From positions 6,407-17,014 of the forward strand of contig CAJTNK010000042.1 of NCBI GenBank assembly GCA_910577885.1: a DNA stretch of 10,608 bases, read 5' to 3'. How positions within the stretch are numbered: the stretch's first letter is position 1; the number at the start of each line of letters is the position of its first letter. A program made the position numbers and the translations under genes. The stretch is from an uncultured Rikenella sp. (GTDB lineage Bacteria > Bacteroidota > Bacteroidia > Bacteroidales > Rikenellaceae). Under the pieces are notes generated by a model that worked only from the letters and a program-made list of their open reading frames with translations, was not told the DNA's origin and made no database searches. Shown in pieces: positions 4,318-10,608 of this stretch.

Positions 4318-6438
4318 ATGCAGTTTCATTATCGTATACGCGATTGGGTTTTCGCGCTGCTGATCGGGACGATCTTCGTGCAGTGCGCGTCGATCGCCCA
4401 GCCGCAGGGAGGACCCAAAGACTCGCTGCCGCCGCTGGTGGTGGGGACGACGCCCGCCCAGCGGAGTGTCGGGTTTCGCGACAAACGCATCGTGCTGAAT
4501 TTCAACGAATATGTGGCTTTGCGCGACCAGCAGAAGGAGTTTCTGCTGTCGCCGCCCAACCTGAACGGCAGCAAACCCACCCTGACCGTCAAGGGGCGGT
4601 CGATTCAGGTCGACTTCGCCGAGCCGCTCGACAGCAATACCACCTATCGGCTCGATTTCGGAAACTCCATTGCCGACAACAACGAAGGGAACCGACTGGG
4701 GAACTACGCTTTCGTCTTTTCGACCGGTCCGCAGCTCGACACGCTGATGATGAGCGGCCTGACGCTCGACGCGCAGAGTCGGGATTCGGTGATCGGGGCG
4801 ATGATTTTCTTCTTCGACGCGCGGGCCGACTCGGTGGCCGCTTACGACTCGACGCTGTTCAAGGCGCGTCCCGATGCCGTGTTCCGGAGCGACAGCTCGG
4901 GGCTGTTCTTGGCCGATATTCTGAAGGATAAGGACTATCGCGTGTATGCCATTCTAGACAAGAACGGAAACCAGCGCTACGAGTCGGGGAGCGACTATGT
5001 GGCGATGCTCGATACGGCGTGCAATCCGACCCGGATGGCGGACTTCGACATGTGGATCGAGCCGGCGACGGGTCGGCGGGGGCCACGGCGACAGATCGAC
5101 CCGCCGCAGGTGCGGTTCGACCTGTTCCTGGAGGAGCCCCTGCGGCGACAGACCATTTTGGGAAGCAGTCGGCCGGAGCGACAAAAGCTGGAGGTCGTTT
5201 TCAATGCCATCCGGCAGGCCGACATCGTGTCGTTCTCGGCCGAGGGGGTCGACTCGACGTGGCTCCTGCGCGAGAACGGGGTGAAGGGAGATACGGTGTG
5301 GTACTGGATCGCTCCGCCGACCCGTGAGGAGGCCCAGGCGCTGCCGGATACGATTCGGGCGCGGATTACGTACGTGTCGCAGGACAGCCTGTGGCGCGAC
5401 CAGCTCAAAAGCGAGGAGTTGACCTTCGTCCACCGGATCGTCGACCCGACGGCTCGGAACCGGCGGCCGACCACGGCCTATGCCGACAGCCTGAGGCAGG
5501 CGCGGGAGGCGCGACGTAAGGCGAAACGGTCGGCCCGGCTGCAAAAGAAGTGGATCAAAGTGGCCCGGCAGATCAGCCGTCGCCGGGGCGATCCGCGGCG
5601 GAGCGATGCGGAGCTACTGGCCGACAGTACGCTGTTCCAGCAGGTGGCGGTCGACACGACGCAGACCGAACGACCGAAGCGCGCCGACGAACAGCAACCG
5701 GTGCGGAATCCTTTCGGGTTCGAAGTGATGGCGGCCAATCCGTTGAATCCGGAGAACCACATCCGGCTGCGGTTTGCCTATCCGCTGCGGGAGGTCGACG
5801 AGTCGCGGATCCGCCTCACGAAGATTTCCGAGGGTCAGTCGTCGCTGCCGAGTCGCGACCGGCAGACCACCGTGGCCGAAGCCTCGCGCAAGAGCGAGAC
5901 GCCCGAACCGTTCACCGTCGAGCTGGACACCGCCACCCGACGGCTCCTGACGATCCGTGCCGCGTGGCGCGCCGACGACGAGTACCACCTGCTCATTCCG
6001 GACAGCACCTTCCTGAACATCGCTTACCAGACGAACGACACGTTGCAGTCCACGTTCAAGGTGGCCGATTCGAGCCGGTACGGGAGTCTCGTGATCGACC
6101 TGCGCGCTACCCCTCCGGCAACGGATTCGAACCGGTGCGAATATATTCTGGAACTCATGAACCGCGACGGTAAGACGGTCATTCAGCGGATCCGGCATGC
6201 CGTTCCGGGGTGGCGGTACACGCTGCGTTACCTGCCGGCCGGCACCTACCGGCTGCGCGTGACCGAGGACCGCAACCGAAACGGCGAGTGGGACACCGGA
6301 TCGCTCGTGCAGCGCAGACAGCCCGAGCGGATCCGTTTTTGGGAACACCCCTCGACCGGACAGTACATCCTGGCCAAAGAGAATTGGGATGTGGCGGTGG
6401 AGGTCGACCTGGACGAACTCTTCAGCCGACCCCAGTAA
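4318..6438 (+). CDS. Large Ig-like domain lipoprotein (Big_5-type N-terminus)
   Basis: This 706-residue protein matches a Bacteroidetes family of envelope proteins with an N-terminal SbsA-like Ig domain. A hydrophobic signal (about 9-22) ends at Cys23, probably lipid-modified although VQC is a poor lipobox. GGPKD (31-35) follows, then 'PPLVVGTTPAQ', the usual opening of the Ig-like domain (about 37-137). A beta-rich region then carries a calcium-loop-like DKNGNQRYE (214-222). A strongly basic stretch lies at about 389-430. The C-terminal part ends with a beta-sandwich-like repeat containing a second loop, DRNRNGEWDTG (651-661). No acidic export signal follows Cys23, which suggests a periplasm-facing anchor. 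Molecular function is not established. It lies 22 bases after the zinc-ribbon gene and 39 before the barrel gene. Confidence 0.85.
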   Translation: MQFHYRIRDWVFALLIGTIFVQCASIAQPQGGPKDSLPPLVVGTTPAQRSVGFRDKRIVLNFNEYVALRDQQKEFLLSPPNLNGSKPTLTVKGRSIQVDFAEPLDSNTTYRLDFGNSIADNNEGNRLGNYAFVFSTGPQLDTLMMSGLTLDAQSRDSVIGAMIFFFDARADSVAAYDSTLFKARPDAVFRSDSSGLFLADILKDKDYRVYAILDKNGNQRYESGSDYVAMLDTACNPTRMADFDMWIEPATGRRGPRRQIDPPQVRFDLFLEEPLRRQTILGSSRPERQKLEVVFNAIRQADIVSFSAEGVDSTWLLRENGVKGDTVWYWIAPPTREEAQALPDTIRARITYVSQDSLWRDQLKSEELTFVHRIVDPTARNRRPTTAYADSLRQAREARRKAKRSARLQKKWIKVARQISRRRGDPRRSDAELLADSTLFQQVAVDTTQTERPKRADEQQPVRNPFGFEVMAANPLNPENHIRLRFAYPLREVDESRIRLTKISEGQSSLPSRDRQTTVAEASRKSETPEPFTVELDTATRRLLTIRAAWRADDEYHLLIPDSTFLNIAYQTNDTLQSTFKVADSSRYGSLVIDLRATPPATDSNRCEYILELMNRDGKTVIQRIRHAVPGWRYTLRYLPAGTYRLRVTEDRNRNGEWDTGSLVQRRQPERIRFWEHPSTGQYILAKENWDVAVEVDLDELFSRPQ

Positions 6439-6477
6439 CAACGTCGTGCAGTGACGACACACAAGAAGACGAAACGC

Positions 6478-7233
6478 ATGAATTTACACCGGATCCAATA
6501 CATCCTCCTCCTGACGGCCGTGGCAATCGGCTTTCGGTCGGTCTCTTCGGCTTCGGCTCAGGAGCGCGGCGTGCCCTCCCAGACGCTCAGTGCCGCCTGG
6601 GCGCCGGTCAAGGTCGACCACTACATCGGTATCCGGGGCGGGTATGCGATGGGGACGGCCCGTTTCGAGCCGAGCCGGCAGATGGAGCTTAAGATGGGGT
6701 TGATGGCGGGCGGGTTGGTCTACAAGTTCGATGTGCCGGCACAGAAATACGTCGGCTGCATCGAGGTGGACGTCAACTGGGCGCAACAGGGTTACCGGAT
6801 GCACCGGTCGTTCGACTCGGAGGAGATGTACGAGCGGCGCTGGAACACGATCGAGGTGCCTATCCTCTGGCAGCCTTATCTGCCGTTGAGCAAGGGCGGA
6901 ACGCGGTTTTACCTGAGCGCGGGTCCGTACTTCAGCTACGCGTTCGACTCGGAGTTTCGCGACTACAACCGGGCAACGGGCGAGGTCTATGCCCAGGGAA
7001 AATACGAATACGATCCGGTGCGCGACAACCGTTGGGGGTACGGGGTGACCTTCGGTGCGGGGCTGCTCTTCGCGATCCGTCGATTCTCGGTCTCGGCGGA
7101 GTTCCGGTACAACGTGGGCCTCTCGGACATCCTCAAAGGGGTGACCAAGTACGAGGGGAACCCTTTCCGTTCGCCGGCCGACCAAATGGCCATCACCCTC
7201 GGGGTGAACTACAAGATCCGACAGCACAAGTAG
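6478..7233 (+). CDS. Outer-membrane beta-barrel protein (porin family)
   Basis: This 251-residue secreted protein has a signal peptide at about 1-27 (hydrophobic core ILLLTAVAIGF, predicted cleavage after ASA). It continues with alternating amphipathic strands, such as 'YIGIRGGYAMGTARF', 'GTRFYLSAGPYFSYAF', 'GYGVTFGAGLLFAI' and 'RFSVSAEFRYNVGLSDI', ending in MAITLGVNYKI. This is the pattern of the small 8-strand porin-like barrels common in Bacteroidetes. I chose the ATG at 6478. A GTG start at 6451 would add MTTHKKTKR in front of the signal peptide, which is less likely though not excluded. It follows the Ig-like lipoprotein by 39 bases and is probably co-transcribed. Ligand and function are unknown. 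Confidence 0.82.
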   Translation: MNLHRIQYILLLTAVAIGFRSVSSASAQERGVPSQTLSAAWAPVKVDHYIGIRGGYAMGTARFEPSRQMELKMGLMAGGLVYKFDVPAQKYVGCIEVDVNWAQQGYRMHRSFDSEEMYERRWNTIEVPILWQPYLPLSKGGTRFYLSAGPYFSYAFDSEFRDYNRATGEVYAQGKYEYDPVRDNRWGYGVTFGAGLLFAIRRFSVSAEFRYNVGLSDILKGVTKYEGNPFRSPADQMAITLGVNYKIRQHK

Positions 7234-7399
7234 GCGGGTTTGCGGGGGCTTTGGCAGGTTTTCTCATCCGGAAGCCCATGCGACGCGATTTTGTTGAATT
7301 TTCTCGCCCGTCAGGGTGCCGCTGGGCACTCCAGCCGGGCCTGTCGGGCGAGAAAAACAGTCATTGCCCGCCCCGCAACCAACGAAACAAACCAAACCG
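7234..7399. other. Intergenic gap with 17-bp inverted repeat before uvrC
   Basis: The gap holds no gene. It contains the inverted repeat at 7299-7356, inside which lies copy 3 of the GTGCC...GGCAC repeat. The final 40 bases before uvrC are A/C-rich without a clear ribosome binding site. No terminator for the barrel gene was seen. Confidence 0.65.
7299..7356. repeat. 17-bp inverted repeat holding dispersed repeat copy 3
   Basis: TTTTCTCGCCCG (7299-7310) is the exact complement of CGGGCGAGAAAA (7345-7356). After one T-T mismatch, CAGG/CCTG (7312-7315/7340-7343) extends the stem to 16 pairs over 17 positions. The loop contains GTGCC-GCTG-GGCAC (7316-7329). T's on the left and A's on the right are the reverse of a terminator. 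Bases 7315-7355 align to 10498-10538 with about seven mismatches. Confidence 0.75.
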
Positions 7400-9229
7400 A
7401 TGAGTAACCAGGCGAATACGGTACGCGAAAAAGTGGCTCTGTTACCCGACAGCCCCGGCGTCTACCAGTTTCTGAACGCCGAAGGGATCGTCATATACGT
7501 CGGCAAGGCAAAGAATCTGAAACGGCGCGTGAGTTCTTACTTCGTGTCGCGTGCCGACCATTCGCGGAAAGTGCAGGTCATGGTGCGGCAGATCGCCGAC
7601 CTGCGGCACATCGTCGTCGGAAGCGAGGCCGATGCGCTGTTGCTCGAAAACAACCTCATCAAAGAGCTTCAACCCCGCTACAACATCCTGCTCAAGGACA
7701 GCAAGAGTTATCCGTGGATCGTCGTGAAGAACGAGCCCTTTCCGCGGATCTTCTCCACCCGGAAATTCGTCAAAGACGGTTCCGCTTATTTCGGTCCTTA
7801 CTCGTCGATCAGCATGCAACGGGCCGTACTGGAGCTGATCCGGGGATTGTATCCGCTGCGGAGCTGCAAACTCAACCTCTCGCCCGAGGCGATTGCCCGC
7901 GGGACCTATTCCGTCTGCCTGGAGTACCACATCGGAAACTGCCGCGGGCCTTGCGTGGGGTGGCAAACCGAGGAGGAGTACCTGGCGAATATCACGGCGG
8001 CCAAGAATATCTTGCGGGGCGACTTGCGGCCTGCCGAAGAGTACTTCACGACCGAGATGCGGCGACTGGCCGAGGGGCTGCACTTCGAACAGGCCGCGCG
8101 GGCCAAGGATCGGCTGGAGCTGCTGGCCAATTACAGCAGCCGGTCGGTGATCGTCAGCGCCACGCTCACCAACCTGGAGGTGGTCTACGTGCTCACGGAC
8201 GAGGGAACGGCCTTTTGCAACCACATGCGGATCGTTCGGGGAGCGGTGGTCCACTCCTTTACGTTCGAGATGCGGGGGCGGCTCGACGAATCGCCCGACG
8301 AGCTGTTGGCCTTCGCCTTGGGCGAGATCTTCGCTCAGGAGCGCGAAGAGGGGCTGCCGTTGCCGCGCGAGGTGATTGTGCCGATGCTGCCGGACACGGA
8401 GCTCTTTCCGACCGTCGCCTTTACGGTGCCGCAGCGGGGCGACAAGTCGGAGCTGCTGCGCCTGGCCGAGAAAAACTGCAAGCTGGCGCGGCTCGAGAAG
8501 TTCAAACAGATCGAGCGAACCGATCCGGACCGTCACACGGATCGGATCATGGCCCGGATGCAGAAAGATTTGCGGCTGCCGGTCGAACCGCGCTACATCG
8601 AGTGCTTCGACAACTCGAACATCCAGGGGACCAATCCCGTGGCGTCGTGCGTGGTGTTCCGCGACGGGCGGCCCAGCAAGAAGGATTACCGGCACTTCAA
8701 CATCAAAACAGTGGTCGGAGCGAACGACTTCGCCTCGATGGAGGAGGTGCTGGGGCGGCGGTACGGTCGGTTACTGGAGGAGGGAAAGCCGCTCCCCGAC
8801 CTGATCGTGATCGACGGAGGGAAAGGACAGCTCTCGTTTGCGCTGACGGCGTTGGAGAAACTGGGGCTCCGGGGACGCGTGTCGGTCATCGGGCTGGCTA
8901 AACGGATGGAAGAGGTCTACTTTCCGGGCGATCCCTACCCGCACTACCTCGACAAAACGGGCGAATCGCTCCGCATCCTCATGCACATCCGCGACGAGGC
9001 ACACCGCTTCGGGATCACGTTCCACCGACAGAAACGGTCGATCAACTTTCTGAAATCGGAACTCGAAAACGTCCCGGGACTGGGTCGCACGTCGATCGAC
9101 CGGCTCCTGAAACGCTACCGAACGCTCGCCCGCATGGCCCGTACCCCGGAATCGGAACTGGCCGAACTCATCGGACCCTCTCGGGCCCGCACCTTGCTCG
9201 ACTTTCTCGCTACCAAATCTTTCTCATAG
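7400..9229 (+). CDS. uvrC: UvrABC excinuclease subunit C
   Basis: UvrC makes both incisions around DNA lesions marked by UvrA and UvrB in nucleotide excision repair. The 609-residue product has the full family architecture: a GIY-YIG nuclease domain (about 15-95; GVY at 20-22, IYVG at 32-35, conserved E83-N84), a cysteine cluster (CLEYHIGNCRGPC, typical of many UvrC proteins), a UVR motif near 'RRLAEGLHFEQAARAKDRL', the RNase-H-like nuclease domain with catalytic D404 (FDNSN), D472 (IDGGKGQ) and H535 (AHRFGITFHR), and C-terminal helix-hairpin-helix motifs (LENVPGLGRTSIDRLL onward). Length is normal. The ATG at 7400 is preferred: the frame is open back to 7316, but that extension would be translated from the inverted repeat and has no UvrC-like sequence. 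It converges on the prenyl synthase gene. Confidence 0.97.
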   Translation: MSNQANTVREKVALLPDSPGVYQFLNAEGIVIYVGKAKNLKRRVSSYFVSRADHSRKVQVMVRQIADLRHIVVGSEADALLLENNLIKELQPRYNILLKDSKSYPWIVVKNEPFPRIFSTRKFVKDGSAYFGPYSSISMQRAVLELIRGLYPLRSCKLNLSPEAIARGTYSVCLEYHIGNCRGPCVGWQTEEEYLANITAAKNILRGDLRPAEEYFTTEMRRLAEGLHFEQAARAKDRLELLANYSSRSVIVSATLTNLEVVYVLTDEGTAFCNHMRIVRGAVVHSFTFEMRGRLDESPDELLAFALGEIFAQEREEGLPLPREVIVPMLPDTELFPTVAFTVPQRGDKSELLRLAEKNCKLARLEKFKQIERTDPDRHTDRIMARMQKDLRLPVEPRYIECFDNSNIQGTNPVASCVVFRDGRPSKKDYRHFNIKTVVGANDFASMEEVLGRRYGRLLEEGKPLPDLIVIDGGKGQLSFALTALEKLGLRGRVSVIGLAKRMEEVYFPGDPYPHYLDKTGESLRILMHIRDEAHRFGITFHRQKRSINFLKSELENVPGLGRTSIDRLLKRYRTLARMARTPESELAELIGPSRARTLLDFLATKSFS

Positions 9230-9246
9230 CCTTAGTCTGTTCTTTG

Positions 9247-9300
9247 CAACAGGCTAGAACTGTTCTTTTTGTGAACAAAAAGAACCGTTCTAGCCTGTTG
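9247..9300. terminator. Giant palindrome between convergent genes, likely bidirectional terminator
   Basis: CAACAGGCTAGAAC (9247-9260) and GTTCTAGCCTGTTG (9287-9300) are exact complements. After one T-C mismatch, GTTCTTTTTGT (9262-9272) and ACAAAAAGAAC (9275-9285) continue the stem around GA. G9246 and C9301 add a pair, giving 26 pairs over 56 nt. Inside it a shorter + strand hairpin, AACAG (9248-9252) / CTGTT (9260-9264) followed by CTTTTT, repeats the tsaB terminator module. The element lies between uvrC (stop 9229) and the prenyl synthase (stop 9321), where a two-way terminator would be expected. Confidence 0.65.
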
Positions 9301-9320
9301 CCAAAAAAGAGATTATGTCA

Positions 9321-10334
9321 TTAGAAAGATCTGCCAGTGACATAGTTGGCAAAGGCAGCGAGTGCGAGTCGGACCGGCGAGGTCGGGTAGGCGTCGAGGA
9401 TTGCGAGCGCTTCGGAGAGATAGGTGTTCATTCGTTTGGCCGCATAGTCCGGTCCGTCACTTTGGCGGACGAAGTCGCGGAGCCACTCGACCGATGCCGG
9501 TCGAGTGGCAGCCCGGCGCAAGTGTTTGGCCACTTCGCGCCGTTCGGCCGGAGAGACCTCGGCCACCGCGCGGATCAACGGTAGTGTCATTTTCCCCTCG
9601 CGCAAGTCGTTGCAGAGCATTTTGCCCGTCTTGCTGCTGTTTCCCGAGCTTCCCACCGCCTCGAAACCGAAGTCCAACAGGTCGTCTTTGATTTGGAACG
9701 CCATTCCGAGCCGTTCGCCGAAACGGTACATCTCCTTCACCGGCCGTGCCTCCGGGTCGTTGTCGAACACCGGTAATGCCCCGCACTCCGCCGCCGAAGC
9801 GATCAGGACGGCTGTTTTGAGGCGAATGATCTCCGTATAAATCTCCTCCGTGTTGTCCATCCTGCGGGCGTGTTCCATCTGCATCAGCTCGCCGTCCACG
9901 ATGAGTTCGATGGCCCGCGTAGCCGACCGGATCGCACCGAACGCTCCCTCGCGCGCCGCTCGCGCGAGCCCTTTCGAGAAGAGGTAGTCGCCGATCAGCA
10001 CCGCGGACTTCGACCGCAACAGTGTCCCGGGCGTCCACTGGCCGCGCCGGACATAGGCTTCGTCGATCACGTCGTCGTGCACGAGCGTCGACCAGTGGAT
10101 CATTTCGATCAGCACCGCTCCGGCCTGTACCTGCGGTCGAGTCTCGGCCCCATGCAACGCCGCCACGAGCAGCGTCAACAACGGTCTCATCTGCTTTCCG
10201 CCGCTGTGTAAGAGGTCGCGGGTGACGGGACGCATGAAAGGCTGTTCCGAGAGCGTCGCCTGATGCAACTGCTCCCGGAACGCCCGAAATGCCTCGCCTA
10301 CCGGCGAAATGATATCATCCAACGTCTGAGCCAT
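9321..10334 (-). CDS. Trans-polyprenyl diphosphate synthase
   Basis: This 337-residue enzyme condenses isopentenyl diphosphate onto an allylic diphosphate to make a long-chain prenyl diphosphate, probably the side chain of menaquinone. Family motifs are clear: GGKQMRP (45-51), the first aspartate-rich motif HDDVID (86-91), RRG (96-98), GDYLFS (115-120), the second aspartate-rich motif DDLLD (217-221) and NDLREGKMTLP (242-252). The position normally held by the GKPxG element reads TGKMLC here, and residues 227-236 are rich in G and S. The bulky residues just before the first motif (MIHWSTLV) fit a long-chain rather than geranyl-type enzyme. The start at 10334 gives the normal length; the frame stays open for 62 more codons across the repeat at 10498-10538. 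Chain length, and hence the gene name, cannot be fixed from sequence alone. Confidence 0.92.
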   Translation of the reverse strand: MAQTLDDIISPVGEAFRAFREQLHQATLSEQPFMRPVTRDLLHSGGKQMRPLLTLLVAALHGAETRPQVQAGAVLIEMIHWSTLVHDDVIDEAYVRRGQWTPGTLLRSKSAVLIGDYLFSKGLARAAREGAFGAIRSATRAIELIVDGELMQMEHARRMDNTEEIYTEIIRLKTAVLIASAAECGALPVFDNDPEARPVKEMYRFGERLGMAFQIKDDLLDFGFEAVGSSGNSSKTGKMLCNDLREGKMTLPLIRAVAEVSPAERREVAKHLRRAATRPASVEWLRDFVRQSDGPDYAAKRMNTYLSEALAILDAYPTSPVRLALAAFANYVTGRSF

Positions 10335-10497
10335 AAACACTTCATGTGAAACCGTTCTGCGCGGGTGCGCCCGGCAACGTTTCGGATCGAGCCTGTTGGC
10401 GCGCAGTGCCCGCTTTGTCTTGCTAACGCTCGGCGGCCATTGTCTCCGGCGCAGGTATTTTACTTGTCGTCCGGCTGCGAAACACAGGCGCCGGCCG

Positions 10498-10538
10498 GTA
10501 CCGCTCGGCACTCCAGCCAAGCCTGCCGGGCAAGAAAG
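10498..10538. repeat. Dispersed GC-rich repeat, copy 4
   Basis: GGTACCGCTCGGCAC at 10498-10512, followed by TCCAGCC, matches copy 3 (7315-7355) in the same orientation with about seven mismatches in 41-42 bases. A second GGGCGAGAAAA-like tail follows at 10555-10565. It lies upstream of the prenyl synthase gene, in the last 111 bases of the window. Confidence 0.7.
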
Positions 10539-10608
10539 CGGAACCGGGCATGCTGGGCGAGAAAAGGCGGGCCGACTGTTTGCGGTCCAACCTCCAACGA
10601 AAGTTCGG

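Noticed and set aside
10440..10480. Bacteroidetes-type promoter for the prenyl synthase on the - strand
   Set aside because: A TTTCG followed by TAAAATAC has roughly suitable spacing, but the second element does not match TAnnTTTG; support is too weak to report.

Overview
The window looks like chromosomal DNA of a GC-rich member of the Bacteroidales, most likely Alistipes or a close relative in the Rikenellaceae. This is an inference. It rests on an adjacent mlaE-mlaF pair without mlaD, an Ig-like lipoprotein with the 'GGPKD' start seen in Bacteroidetes, a porin-family barrel, and tsaB, uvrC and a prenyl diphosphate synthase of Bacteroidetes character. No rRNA, tRNA, transposase or CRISPR array was found.

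Layout. Bases 1-484 hold no credible gene but carry a dense run of perfect hairpins. Next come three + strand genes: MlaE-type permease (485-1228), MlaF-type ATPase (1273-2046) and TsaB (2095-2814), closed by a probable terminator. Bases 2815-3383 are again non-coding. They hold several hairpins, a 73-nt long-stem structure and a three-unit tandem repeat of about 75 nt. A compact + strand envelope cluster follows: an unrecognised zinc-ribbon/transmembrane protein (3384-4295), a large Ig-like lipoprotein (4318-6438) and an outer-membrane beta-barrel protein (6478-7233). A short gap with a 17-bp inverted repeat leads to uvrC (7400-9229). uvrC converges on a trans-polyprenyl diphosphate synthase on the - strand (9321-10334). 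A 56-nt near-perfect palindrome lies between them. Bases 10335-10608 carry another copy of a dispersed GC-rich repeat.

How the genes work together. MlaE and MlaF form the membrane core of a phospholipid transporter between inner and outer membrane; the MCE-domain partner (MlaD) must be elsewhere. The middle cluster encodes three proteins predicted to be membrane-anchored, lipid-anchored and outer-membrane, so a shared envelope role is plausible but unproven. TsaB (tRNA t6A modification), UvrC (nucleotide excision repair) and the prenyl synthase (quinone or undecaprenyl-type chains) are housekeeping genes.

The genes are mostly ordinary. The unusual part is the intergenic DNA. Nearly every gap holds palindromic or repeated elements, and several are shared between gaps: a GTGCCG/CGGCAC core seen four times, a GTTCTTTTTG/CAAAAAGAAC palindrome seen twice, and an AACAG...CTGTTCTTTTT terminator module seen twice. 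I did not find a clearly new multi-gene system. The repeat families and the unrecognised zinc-ribbon protein are the best leads.
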